From Varibaculum massiliense (GTDB taxonomy: Bacteria > Actinomycetota > Actinomycetes > Actinomycetales > Actinomycetaceae): a stretch of DNA of 64,000 nt. Shown piece after piece: positions 41,693-49,735 of the stretch; position 1 is the first letter of the stretch; each line of letters begins with the position of its first letter. The notes under the pieces are model-generated. The model did no database searches, was not told the DNA's origin, and saw only the letters and a list, made by a program, of their open reading frames with translations. A program made the translations under genes and the position numbers. Location of the stretch: NCBI RefSeq assembly GCF_900106855.1, contig NZ_FNWI01000004.1, forward strand, positions 1,550,001 through 1,614,000, in the 5' to 3' direction.

Positions 41693-42127
41693 TTATTCTG
41701 CTTCGTATTCACAAATGCGGGCAACCTTATCTTTGCTGCGCGAATTAGGATCGAAATCGTTTTTAAGATATTCCTCTAAAAACACTTCCGCGGATTTGAT
41801 GCCTACTACCTGGGATCCAATTGCGATTATGTTCGCGTTATTACTGAGGGTGGCTCGTTGCGCCTGGTATACATCAGCAATGCAAGCACAATAGGCGCCT
41901 TTTACCTTGTTTGCCGCGATTGAAACCCCAATGCCGGTACCACAAACCACTACACCGCGATCATATTTACCAGCAGCCACAGCTTCGGCTACTGCTACCG
42001 CAACATTAGCGTAAATGGGATCATCTGAACCAAAATCTTTAACCTCGTGCCCTAAATCCTTAGCCTTAGCCATAAGAGCCTGCTTAAGATCTGTAGCGTT
42101 TGGATCACAACCGAATGCGAGTTTCAT
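41693..42127 (-). CDS. RpiB/LacAB-family sugar-phosphate isomerase, candidate D-erythrulose-4-phosphate isomerase
   Basis: A 144-residue isomerase of the RpiB family, which opens and isomerises five-carbon or related sugar phosphates. The catalytic Cys is C62 in VVCGTGIGVSIAANK, and the DVYQAQRATLSNNANI segment forms the second active-site strand. It is followed by the TPI-like gene on the same strand. The pair resembles EryI plus EryH; RpiB alone could also act on ribose-5-P or allose-6-P. It is divergent from the aldo/keto reductase with 182 bases between starts, a gap that must carry both promoters. Confidence 0.85.
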   Translation of the reverse strand: MKLAFGCDPNATDLKQALMAKAKDLGHEVKDFGSDDPIYANVAVAVAEAVAAGKYDRGVVVCGTGIGVSIAANKVKGAYCACIADVYQAQRATLSNNANIIAIGSQVVGIKSAEVFLEEYLKNDFDPNSRSKDKVARICEYEAE

Positions 42128-42296
42128 ATTTCACCTAACCTTATTTAAAATAAATACTCGTAATCTAGGTTACCGTATCTATAAGAAATTCATACCTTTT
42201 AGGTGTTATTTTTTCCGTTTTCGAAGCGCTAAAGACATTTATGTAACGCATTCGAGATAATTTAAGATTGTGCTGGTTTAAGGTTCACAACTCGTC

Positions 42297-42302
42297 TAAT
42301 AT
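42297..42302 (+). promoter_or_regulatory. Leaderless -10 box of the aldo/keto reductase gene
   Basis: TAATAT lies seven bases before ATG 42310 and supports that start over an ATG-less extension to 42268. Confidence 0.5.
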
Positions 42303-42309
42303 TGTTGGT

Positions 42310-43263
42310 ATGAAATATAGGCGGTTAGGTGATTCTGGTCTTCGCGTTTCCGTTTTGGGATATGGCGCGAATAATTTGGGTCGAAAGAGCTCGGCTTCTG
42401 AAGATATCTCAGGTGCAAAGAAAGTTGTGGATGCGGCGTTGGATGTAGGCGTGAGCTATTTTGACACTGCAAATGTTTACGGACATGAACCTGGATTATC
42501 AGAGAGGTTGCTGGGACAGGCACTAGGTAAGCGGCGTGGCAATGTCGTTATTGCAACGAAATTTGGGTTACCCATCACAGGAGAGCCTAAGGACTTAGCC
42601 CGTGGATCGCGTAGATACATTATGAGGCAATGCGAAGCATCTTTATCTCGGCTAGATACTGATTGGATTGATCTTTATTACTATCATTCCCCTGACCCCC
42701 TCACCCCAATCGATGAAACTATCGATGCGTTAGATACTTTGGTAGACCAAGGAAAGATTCGCTACTACGGAGTGTCGAATACTACTGGATGGCAATTGGC
42801 GGATGCGTGGCATCATTCACGTCCAGGGCGACTTGTTGCGACGCAAAATCATTACAATCTCCTAGATCGCCGAGCTGAGCAGGAGATCGTTCCGGCAGCG
42901 CAACATTTCGGTATAGGTCTGGTTCCGTATTATCCATTGGCAGCAGGCATATTGACAGGAAAATATAATAATGGAATCCCCCGTGATGCCCGATTAAAGC
43001 CGGGAGACCCAAAACTTGCTGCAGTCAATATCGAGGTTTTACATGCGTATCAGGACTTTTGCTCTCAACGTGATGTGCAACAGGCATCAGTAGCAATTGC
43101 GTGGCTTGCTTCACGCTCTCCCGTGGCATCTATTATTGCAGGTGCTACCCGTCCTGAGCAGATTCGTGCAAACGCTCAAGCTGTTGAGCTTGAGTTGAGC
43201 GTGGATGATTTAGCGGCTCTAGACAAGATTTTCCCCCGTCCCGAAAAGGTAGCGTTGTTCTAA
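42310..43263 (+). CDS. Aldo/keto reductase
   Basis: A 317-residue NAD(P)H-dependent (alpha/beta)8 oxidoreductase. The catalytic tetrad is visible: D52 and Y57 in FDTANVYG, K84 in IATKFG, H126 in YYYHSPDP. The C-terminal coenzyme region SIIAGATRPEQIRANAQA is present. Length and pattern match the broad AKR group that includes sugar and sugar-alcohol dehydrogenases. The stop overlaps the DeoR start by one base, so both genes form one unit divergent from the two isomerases. A role in oxidising the incoming substrate or detoxifying an aldehyde is possible. The substrate is not known. Confidence 0.88.
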   Translation: MKYRRLGDSGLRVSVLGYGANNLGRKSSASEDISGAKKVVDAALDVGVSYFDTANVYGHEPGLSERLLGQALGKRRGNVVIATKFGLPITGEPKDLARGSRRYIMRQCEASLSRLDTDWIDLYYYHSPDPLTPIDETIDALDTLVDQGKIRYYGVSNTTGWQLADAWHHSRPGRLVATQNHYNLLDRRAEQEIVPAAQHFGIGLVPYYPLAAGILTGKYNNGIPRDARLKPGDPKLAAVNIEVLHAYQDFCSQRDVQQASVAIAWLASRSPVASIIAGATRPEQIRANAQAVELELSVDDLAALDKIFPRPEKVALF

Positions 43264-44090
43264 TGGATGACGAGATTGAGGCAAAACTTGCTGTTTCACC
43301 AACAAAACAAGATTTGAGGCGGGACGCTATTACTGAGCGCGTTCTTGAGATTGGATCTGTCCGCATAGATACGCTGGTTGATGAACTTGGCGTATCGAGG
43401 ATGACGATTCACCGCGATCTGGATGCCTTGGAGGCAAGAGGCGTGCTACGTAAATCTCGGGGTGTCGTAACTGCAGTTGCTTCGAGCCTATTTGAAGCGT
43501 CAACTGATTACCGTTTGCGGCAGCAGTCGGTTGAGAAACGTGCGATTGCCAAACTCGCCTTTGATCTGATTGAACCTGGGGAAGCGATTGTACTAGACGA
43601 CTCGACAACAGGCTTAAATTTAGCCGAATTATTGCCCCAGAAAGAACCTTTGACAGTTATTACTAATTTTGGACGCGTACTCGACATGCTTGGTAGCAAG
43701 AGAGGCATTTCGCTTGTCTCTACGGGGGGAGAATATTACCAGCTGTGCGATGCCTATAAAGGTAACCTGTCGCTTTCGGCTTTGAGCCAGTTGAGCGCAG
43801 ATACCTATTTCATGTCGACACCTGCTATCAGTAATGGTGTGTGTTTTCATCAACAACCTGAGTTAATCCAAGTTAAGCGCGCCATGTTCAAATGTGCGAA
43901 GAAGCGTGTGCTAATCGCTGACCATACGAAATTTTCAAAGCGGGCGTTGTATTCGATGATGCCAATACGTGAATTTGATGTTGTAATTTCCGATGCGGCG
44001 TTAAGCCGCGAGCATGTCACTGAAATTCGGCGGAGTGGTGTACGACTAATTATTGCGAAGACGCGCTCGGGAAAAACTGATATTAGTTAG
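43263..44090 (+). CDS. DeoR-family transcriptional regulator
   Basis: A 275-residue regulator. The N-terminal winged helix-turn-helix spans about residues 17-72 with VRIDTLVDELGVSRMTIHRD as the recognition region. The C-terminal sugar-phosphate sensor has VLDDSTTGLNLAELL, ITNFGRVLDML, LVSTGGEY and a closing LIADHTKFSKRAL, as in DeoR proteins that respond to phosphorylated sugars. It is coupled to the aldo/keto reductase gene and lies between the two minus-strand operons, so it probably controls both. The expected inducer is a sugar phosphate, possibly erythrose or erythrulose phosphate. Confidence 0.9.
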   Translation: MDDEIEAKLAVSPTKQDLRRDAITERVLEIGSVRIDTLVDELGVSRMTIHRDLDALEARGVLRKSRGVVTAVASSLFEASTDYRLRQQSVEKRAIAKLAFDLIEPGEAIVLDDSTTGLNLAELLPQKEPLTVITNFGRVLDMLGSKRGISLVSTGGEYYQLCDAYKGNLSLSALSQLSADTYFMSTPAISNGVCFHQQPELIQVKRAMFKCAKKRVLIADHTKFSKRALYSMMPIREFDVVISDAALSREHVTEIRRSGVRLIIAKTRSGKTDIS

Positions 44091-44104
44091 TCCCGAACGC
44101 GTCT
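44059..44104. terminator. Hairpin overlapping the deoR-type stop codon
   Basis: Fourteen-base arms (44059-44072 and 44091-44104) pair with one mismatch around 18 bases, across the stop codon at 44088-44090. It lies where two convergent transcripts meet. No T run follows. Confidence 0.5.
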
Positions 44105-44128
44105 GCAGTGGATTCGATGGCGTTCCTA

Positions 44129-45523
44129 TTACAGTGTCGTCAACTTATTGTTGAGAATTTTGTCGGAGAAATTATTATATTTTCCGATTTCCCATTCACC
44201 ATTGATCATGTCCCACACGATGGTGTTCAACAGGTCAGCGAATTCTTCGTCAAGAATATGATGATCTGTCCAGATAAGATCTACCACATTCGTATCGACC
44301 TTCGACCACATCCGCTTCAACATGGCAGTTGCGCGGCGGGACCATTGTGGATACTTCTCATCGGGCTCCCAAACTGGGCCGTCGCCGTTTCCTTCTGCCC
44401 AGCCGCGCTCCCGCGTGCACAGGGCAGCTTCTTGGTCGTAGGCCGACCAGCCACGCATAGGAATTACGAATGCGCAGGGTCCCTTAGAACCATTCAAAGT
44501 GTCGGCGAGAAAATCGGAGAGTTCGATAATTTCCGGAATGGTCGGAACCATCTCAGTTACGTTTTCGTTATGAATATAAGGTTTACCAGTATCGCGGAAA
44601 CCTTTACGTTTACCGGTACGGAAATCCTCTATATATTCTTCCTTCATTGTGGCGAAGGCACCGTAAGCGCACTGATCTAGGCCTCCAGGTACAACTACAT
44701 TGGGGATACCCATATCTGGTGCGGCAGTCATACGCACACCAGTCCAAGTCTTCGGCGTCCCGTATACGGAGTCATACATATTGTTGGTCAATTCACCAGG
44801 CGTCATATCGACAACAGCAGTGATATCACCGGAGCGAATCAGATCTTCCATCGTGGCGCCCACTCCCACCGCGTGGAAAGTCGAGCAATCCCAGCCGTTC
44901 TTGTTGAAGAAATTAGTAATTCGCATCTGGGTAGGTGTCGTCGTTCCATAGCTGGTGACAGCGGCAAGTGGCCGATCAATCGGCGAATCTTCCACCTTGG
45001 CCATGGCTACAATGCCTGCACAAGCTTGCGTGACGATCTTCGAGGTTACGGCGGTAATACCTTGCTCAGCGGTCGGCGAGACAATGAAAATATCTTTATT
45101 ACCCAGCCATCCAGACACGTCCGATGATGCCATATCGGTCATCAGAATCTTGGGAACCCCAAATGGTAGCGCCCTCATCGCAATCGAAACGGTGGTGGAT
45201 CCTACGGAACCCGCCCAGCTGATAATACCGTCGCAGCGCCCTTCTTCGTGTAACTTGAGAGCCATCTGCGCGCCGGCTCCTCCCAGTTTTTTAATTGCGT
45301 CTGCGCGCGGGCCAGCAAAGACTTCATCCATATCCAGAGAAGCCAATTTGCCGACTTCGTAGTTGGAAATGTCCGCGAAATCTACGCTGCCACCAAGCGA
45401 AAGATCCATAATTATGGGTTCGCCGCCATTGGCACGTACCTGCTTGGCTAGGAATTGAATTTCCGTGCCTTTCGTATTGCACATTCCCACGCATAAAATT
45501 ACAGGTTTACCATCTTTATTCAT
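44129..45523 (-). CDS. Tm-1-like ATP-binding (UPF0261) protein
   Basis: A 464-residue protein of the Tm-1-like/UPF0261 family (PF06792). Typical parts are ILCVGMCNTKGTEIQFLA at the N-terminus, AGSVGSTTVSIAMRALPFGVPK (about 115-135) and ILMTDMASSDVSGWLG, with the C-terminal PMRGWSAYDQE and the Asp/His-rich end. Plant and fungal Tm-1 proteins fuse this domain to a TIM barrel; here the TIM barrel is the adjacent gene upstream, 27 bases away. The plant Tm-1 N-terminal domain binds ATP, so kinase or ligase chemistry is conceivable, but the bacterial reaction is unknown. Last gene of the RLP operon. Confidence 0.9.
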   Translation of the reverse strand: MNKDGKPVILCVGMCNTKGTEIQFLAKQVRANGGEPIIMDLSLGGSVDFADISNYEVGKLASLDMDEVFAGPRADAIKKLGGAGAQMALKLHEEGRCDGIISWAGSVGSTTVSIAMRALPFGVPKILMTDMASSDVSGWLGNKDIFIVSPTAEQGITAVTSKIVTQACAGIVAMAKVEDSPIDRPLAAVTSYGTTTPTQMRITNFFNKNGWDCSTFHAVGVGATMEDLIRSGDITAVVDMTPGELTNNMYDSVYGTPKTWTGVRMTAAPDMGIPNVVVPGGLDQCAYGAFATMKEEYIEDFRTGKRKGFRDTGKPYIHNENVTEMVPTIPEIIELSDFLADTLNGSKGPCAFVIPMRGWSAYDQEAALCTRERGWAEGNGDGPVWEPDEKYPQWSRRATAMLKRMWSKVDTNVVDLIWTDHHILDEEFADLLNTIVWDMINGEWEIGKYNNFSDKILNNKLTTL

Positions 45524-45550
45524 CTGTTACTCCTTCGTCACAGGTGACTA

Positions 45551-46381
45551 TTAGTCGTTGAGTATGTTTTTGTATTCATTAGTAATTGCCAAAATTGCTT
45601 TTTCAATCGGCATGCGCTCCGCAGCAGAACCGCCGATGAAACCATGCGCAGAAGTATTTTTAATTACGTGCGCTGCTTCGGAGGGGCCTTCGATGGGGCC
45701 ACCGTGTGCGAATAGGATGACATCCGGATTCTCTTGGAGAGCCGCATCGAACATTTCCTGGCTGCGTTCGGTGGCTTCTTCGAGCGTCATATCAGATGCG
45801 GCGCCTTTAAGCCCACCGACTGTAGAACCGAAGTGCGTGGCGATGGAATGGGCACCGACGCTGGCCATCACTTTTGCCTCTTCAGGCGTAAACGCATAAG
45901 CGAGGGTAAACATATCCATCTTTACAGCTGTTTCAATGAATTCGACTTCGCGCTTCCAGCCAATGCCGATCTTGTCCATCTGCGCTACGGTTTCATCTCC
46001 GTAAATCTTGATCATGAACGGGTTGATTCCGCTCACGCCGGCATCCCGCAGCCGTTCCAGATGCTCTTTATGCGGCAACAGCGGATTAAAGGCTCCAGAT
46101 AGAGTCATGACCGGCGCTTCAGAAACATTGGCGACGATTTCGGGAAGTAAATCGAAAAGGATTTGGTTGATATCGCTGTTTGGCATGAGCGCGGCGAGAG
46201 ATCCTTGCCCCTTCATCCGCCAATAGCTCGTGGCAGAGGCGATAATCAAATCAGCTCCCCCCATTTCCTGTAGTTTCGCAGATAGTCCGAATCCACAATT
46301 CGGTGCGAATAACGGTCTGCCCGCGTCAATCTCTGCGCGTAAACGGGAGGTAACTTCTTTTGCCGTGTAGAGTTTTGCCAT
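45551..46381 (-). CDS. Phosphoenolpyruvate-hydrolase-like TIM-barrel protein
   Basis: A 276-residue protein of PF09370 ('PEP hydrolase-like', TIM barrel). The family signature FAPNCGFGLSAKLQEMGGAD, then WRMKGQGSLAALMPNSDIN (about 25-72), is clear. The later MTLSGAFNPLLPHKEHLERL and ILFAHGGPIEGPSEAAHVI also fit. Relatives include the C-terminal half of plant Tm-1; a PEP-mutase-like or lyase reaction is expected from the fold but not shown. It lies between the amidohydrolase and the Tm-1-like gene in one minus-strand operon, with 43- and 27-base gaps. Confidence 0.88.
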   Translation of the reverse strand: MAKLYTAKEVTSRLRAEIDAGRPLFAPNCGFGLSAKLQEMGGADLIIASATSYWRMKGQGSLAALMPNSDINQILFDLLPEIVANVSEAPVMTLSGAFNPLLPHKEHLERLRDAGVSGINPFMIKIYGDETVAQMDKIGIGWKREVEFIETAVKMDMFTLAYAFTPEEAKVMASVGAHSIATHFGSTVGGLKGAASDMTLEEATERSQEMFDAALQENPDVILFAHGGPIEGPSEAAHVIKNTSAHGFIGGSAAERMPIEKAILAITNEYKNILND

Positions 46382-46424
46382 TACATTCTCCTTTGAATAA
46401 TCGGGACCGGTTCTTGGATTCCGG

Positions 46425-47294
46425 TCAGAGTTGGTAGCGATTCAAAAATGCGGACGAATTGACGTCACGAATTGCGACGACGTCGTCTGTTGAAATCACA
46501 GGATCGGGGGTCTCCTGCAACTCCGCAATAAGCAAGTCGAGGTTACCCAGTGTTTTTTCGTAACTATAGAGGGGCATGTCGGATCCGAATAGAATTCGAT
46601 CAACCGCCCCCGCCCACGTTTTGACCAACGTAATGAGATGGCGCAAGGGGTGGGTCTGGAAGTTTGGATCGCGTCCAATTACTGAGCTGATATCTACGTA
46701 TACATTGGAGTGTTTCCGCAGTAATCCCGCCGTTCGAGAAAAGTCGATACGCCCCGCATGCCCCAAGATGGCTGGCATTTGCGGAAAATCGCAAAATACT
46801 GAGTCAAAGCGATTGACGCTCGTATACTGATCATTGAGCGGAAGGACGCCGATATCACCCGAGTGAAAAAGGACGGGTTTCTGTGCTTCTTCCAGAACTT
46901 TATAAATTGGCCACAGCTGCGGATCATCTACACCCATATTTTGAAATGCGCCGTGGAATTTTAAACCTTTATGGCCATCTGCGAGTGCTTTCGCCACAAT
47001 TTTCTCCGCATGTGGGCTGCGCGGATTCACACAACAAAACGGAATCAAACGCTCAGGATATTTGTTACATTCGCGTAAAACGAAATCATTGATGCGTCTG
47101 ATATGCGCATCAGATAAATCTGGCTGATATGCAAGGGCGACGGCAATAGATAAATCAACGCCGTTGTGATCCATGGATGAGACTAGGGTTTCAGCATCAC
47201 ACGAAAGCGAGCGACTGGAGTCGTAGCTTCTAATCTGAGGTGGAATATCCGATTCTTCCCAAATATGTGCGTGAACGTCGACGCGTTTGCTCAT
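46425..47294 (-). CDS. Amidohydrolase (amidohydro_2, ACMSD/lactonase-like)
   Basis: A 289-residue metal-dependent TIM-barrel hydrolase. The N-terminal HAH metal motif is H8 and H10 in VDVHAHIW. Further ligands are in VLFHSGDIG, ILGHAGRIDF and LFGSDMPLYS (the catalytic Asp). The group includes lactonases and decarboxylases such as ACMSD and PDC hydrolase. In a pathway with an RLP, hydrolysis of a sugar lactone or a carboxylated intermediate would fit, but this is inference. Its ATG overlaps the RLP stop by four bases, so the two are translationally coupled. Confidence 0.88.
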   Translation of the reverse strand: MSKRVDVHAHIWEESDIPPQIRSYDSSRSLSCDAETLVSSMDHNGVDLSIAVALAYQPDLSDAHIRRINDFVLRECNKYPERLIPFCCVNPRSPHAEKIVAKALADGHKGLKFHGAFQNMGVDDPQLWPIYKVLEEAQKPVLFHSGDIGVLPLNDQYTSVNRFDSVFCDFPQMPAILGHAGRIDFSRTAGLLRKHSNVYVDISSVIGRDPNFQTHPLRHLITLVKTWAGAVDRILFGSDMPLYSYEKTLGNLDLLIAELQETPDPVISTDDVVAIRDVNSSAFLNRYQL

Positions 47295-48541
47295 TTGACT
47301 ACTCCAAAAACATCCAATGCAGTTGATAACTCGGCATGTTCGCCAGCTGCTTCTTCCAATGTCACACCATCCATGTAGGCGTCAATTGCTTGGCGCATCG
47401 CCCTAACGCCTGCCGCAGGTCCTTGGGGGTGTCCTTGAATGGCTCCACCTGATGCCAGAACGATATCTGTGCCTAAGTCCTCTAAATATCTGTATACGAC
47501 CCCGGGCTTAACTCCCCCCCCAACAACCGGGAACGACGGCTGAAGGTTGCTCATTGGCGTGAGCAGTTTGCGTGCTGTAGCTAAGTAAGCCGCTTTCCGC
47601 ATGGGGTAACCACTGTAGGGAGTGTTAATAACCGCCATGTCGGCACCCACGAGCCTTGGGAAAAATCCGAGCGCTAAGGCAGCTGACATGCCGGAGGAAG
47701 CGTTTTCGTAATAGGTATTAGCCGAGGCATAGTGGCCGAGAATTGGCACATCAAACTTTTCTCGCAATTCGACGACGCTACCGTACCCGACCGCGGCATA
47801 ACACACCATGAGTGCGCGCGCTCCGGCGTCAATAGCGCGCTTGGCATTTTCGAATAAAGCCGTGCCTTGCGCAGTGATATTAGGTACGTAGATGGTGCGG
47901 TGGCCAGTTTCTTCAAAAGCTTGCTGTGCAGCTTTGTTATAAGCGGTAACACGCTGATCAATAGGAGAGAATTCGGGGTCTCCCATGAGTTCATCATCTT
48001 TGATTAGATCAGGGCCGCCTAATGCTGTCTCGCGGAAGATTTCACTTCCCTGAGCTGGAGTAAGACCAGTGCATGGTTTGATCATGTTGAGTAGAAGCGG
48101 GCGCGAAGGGATGCCGAGAAGCTTTCTGATCCCAGCCACACCATGCTTTGGACCTGGAAGCTTGCTTGTCATCGACGCAGGGAGCTGAACGTCAACGAGT
48201 TTTGCCGCCATGGAAGTCGAGGCGTCATTGCCCAGTAGTGAGGTAAAAAGCCTCGGTATGTCAGCTCCTATGCTCACCGCCGGCAAGGCAAGAGTTGCGG
48301 TGTAGGTTGTGGTATTTTCACCTTCGGTTACCAGATCGCTGGGATCCAGGGTATTAATGTCAATGACTTCACCCTGGTAGTTGTCAACCATTTCTTGTGT
48401 TAGACCGGGAACATCAACCCAGGTTCCAATAGTTTGACCGATTGCGAAGGCGCGAACTTTTTCTAGGGGGTCAACATCGGCAGGGATGGAAAAGGTATAT
48501 GTCGCAAGAACCGCGTCATTCTTGTTGTAAGCCTGTGGCAT
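47291..48541 (-). CDS. RuBisCO-like protein (form IV-type)
   Basis: A 416-residue RuBisCO large-subunit relative. In IKPCTGLT, K155 corresponds to K175 of plant RuBisCO, and C157 replaces K177. The carbamylation motif LIKDDE is kept with K181, D183 and E184 (K201, D203, E204). H270 in GHYASANTYY matches an active-site His, but the adjacent Arg that binds phosphate is Tyr. Loop 6, normally with K334, reads INTPYSGYP. The second phosphate loop SGGAIQGHPQG is intact. CO2 fixation is therefore unlikely; enolisation, decarboxylation or transcarboxylation of a phosphorylated keto-acid is more plausible. The ATG at 48541 has AAGGAG five bases upstream and replaces a frame start at 48556. First gene of its operon. 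Confidence 0.93.
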   Translation of the reverse strand: MPQAYNKNDAVLATYTFSIPADVDPLEKVRAFAIGQTIGTWVDVPGLTQEMVDNYQGEVIDINTLDPSDLVTEGENTTTYTATLALPAVSIGADIPRLFTSLLGNDASTSMAAKLVDVQLPASMTSKLPGPKHGVAGIRKLLGIPSRPLLLNMIKPCTGLTPAQGSEIFRETALGGPDLIKDDELMGDPEFSPIDQRVTAYNKAAQQAFEETGHRTIYVPNITAQGTALFENAKRAIDAGARALMVCYAAVGYGSVVELREKFDVPILGHYASANTYYENASSGMSAALALGFFPRLVGADMAVINTPYSGYPMRKAAYLATARKLLTPMSNLQPSFPVVGGGVKPGVVYRYLEDLGTDIVLASGGAIQGHPQGPAAGVRAMRQAIDAYMDGVTLEEAAGEHAELSTALDVFGVVK

Positions 48542-48667
48542 GTTGCTCCTTCGCATTGCTTGAAATGTTACGTATACATGATATATGAACCATTATAGAT
48601 GTTGCAAGTGCATATAAAAAATGTGATATTTTGGTATTGAGCCCATTTATATTTAAGGATTAGAACC
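48542..48667. promoter_or_regulatory. AT-rich divergent promoter region of the RLP operon and the MBL gene
   Basis: 126 strongly AT-rich bases separate the divergent starts. A TGTTACGTATACATG stretch resembles TTACCGTAT in the RpiB–reductase gap and might be a shared operator, but no perfect repeat was seen. Confidence 0.4.
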
Positions 48668-49735
48668 ATGCAAAAGGTTGACGCACGTATTATTCTTCTC
48701 GGTACAGCAGGTGGCGCAGTTACTTGGGGAAGTGCGGATTCATCAGGTTTGTGCCGCTACGGGACTTCAACGGCTCTAGTTATTGGTGGAAAGATTTACG
48801 TCGTCGATTTCGGTATGGGTGTTGCGCGGCAGTTAACCAAGGCGAACCCCCTGGGGCGTCCGGAATCGCAAATATTCGAAGACCTGCAAACATTGTTTAT
48901 TACCCATATGCATTCTGATCACACATTAGATCTGTCAAACCTGTTGTTGTGTGGATATAACCAGGGGTGGCCATCACATCGAGTGGAAGTGTATGGACCA
49001 TGGGACAGAGTTCTTAGCCCTAGTTTTTACTCAGATTTGCCGGAGTTGGATATATGGACGCCAGGTGCTGAAAAATTCGTCAATAATCTGTTGGCTGCAT
49101 TTGAGGCCGAAACTTTAGACAGAGTCTATGGCGCAAAGAAACGCTCTCCGCAGGACATGATTGTCGGCGTTAATGTCCAACGTCCTGGGGTAATAGACCG
49201 CGACACTCATGGGAAGTTTTATGAATCTGGGGAAGCTGACCCTGAGGTCAAACTTAACCACAATGAAGCGCCTGTGGATCCGTTCTTCGTTTACGAAGAT
49301 GATCGCGTGTATGTGACCGCCACACTGGCGGAACATGGAACTATGTATCCGGCATTTGCCTACCGTTTTGACACGGATGAGGGATCCGTAGTCTTCTCTG
49401 GAGATACTGGTCCTTCTGAGAACCTAGTACGACTTGCTGCGGACGCAAATGTGCTGATTCATGAAGTAATTGATCCAAACTATGCGCGTTGGCAATTTGG
49501 GGATCCTCCATATACCCCCAAGCAACAGCAAGCACTAGATGTCGTATTTAAGAAACACTGTTCGGTCGAAGTTGTGGGGACGATTGCCCAACGCTGCTCA
49601 GTGCAAACATTGGTGCTTAACCATTTTGTTCCGGGTAACCTGTCGCATGGATCATGGGCTTCGAAAGTGAAGGGATTCGATGGGCGCATTATCGAAGGTC
49701 GCGACCTGGATACCGTGTATCTTACCAACGTTTAG
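48668..49735 (+). CDS. Metallo-beta-lactamase-fold hydrolase (RNase Z/arylsulfatase-like)
   Basis: A 355-residue MBL-fold enzyme. The metal motif is THMHSDH (79-85), with later ligands in FSGDTGPSEN and IHEVID, and the C-terminal LNHFVPG. The N-terminus IILLGTAGGAVTWG resembles the RNase Z/ElaC and arylsulfatase-like subgroup that often hydrolyses small molecules such as phosphodiesters, lactones or sulfate esters. A segment of about 60 residues (near 135-195) is inserted before the second metal site and differs from RNase Z. It is divergent from the RLP operon and co-located with the islet, so it may feed it substrate. No signal peptide is present. Confidence 0.85.
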   Translation: MQKVDARIILLGTAGGAVTWGSADSSGLCRYGTSTALVIGGKIYVVDFGMGVARQLTKANPLGRPESQIFEDLQTLFITHMHSDHTLDLSNLLLCGYNQGWPSHRVEVYGPWDRVLSPSFYSDLPELDIWTPGAEKFVNNLLAAFEAETLDRVYGAKKRSPQDMIVGVNVQRPGVIDRDTHGKFYESGEADPEVKLNHNEAPVDPFFVYEDDRVYVTATLAEHGTMYPAFAYRFDTDEGSVVFSGDTGPSENLVRLAADANVLIHEVIDPNYARWQFGDPPYTPKQQQALDVVFKKHCSVEVVGTIAQRCSVQTLVLNHFVPGNLSHGSWASKVKGFDGRIIEGRDLDTVYLTNV

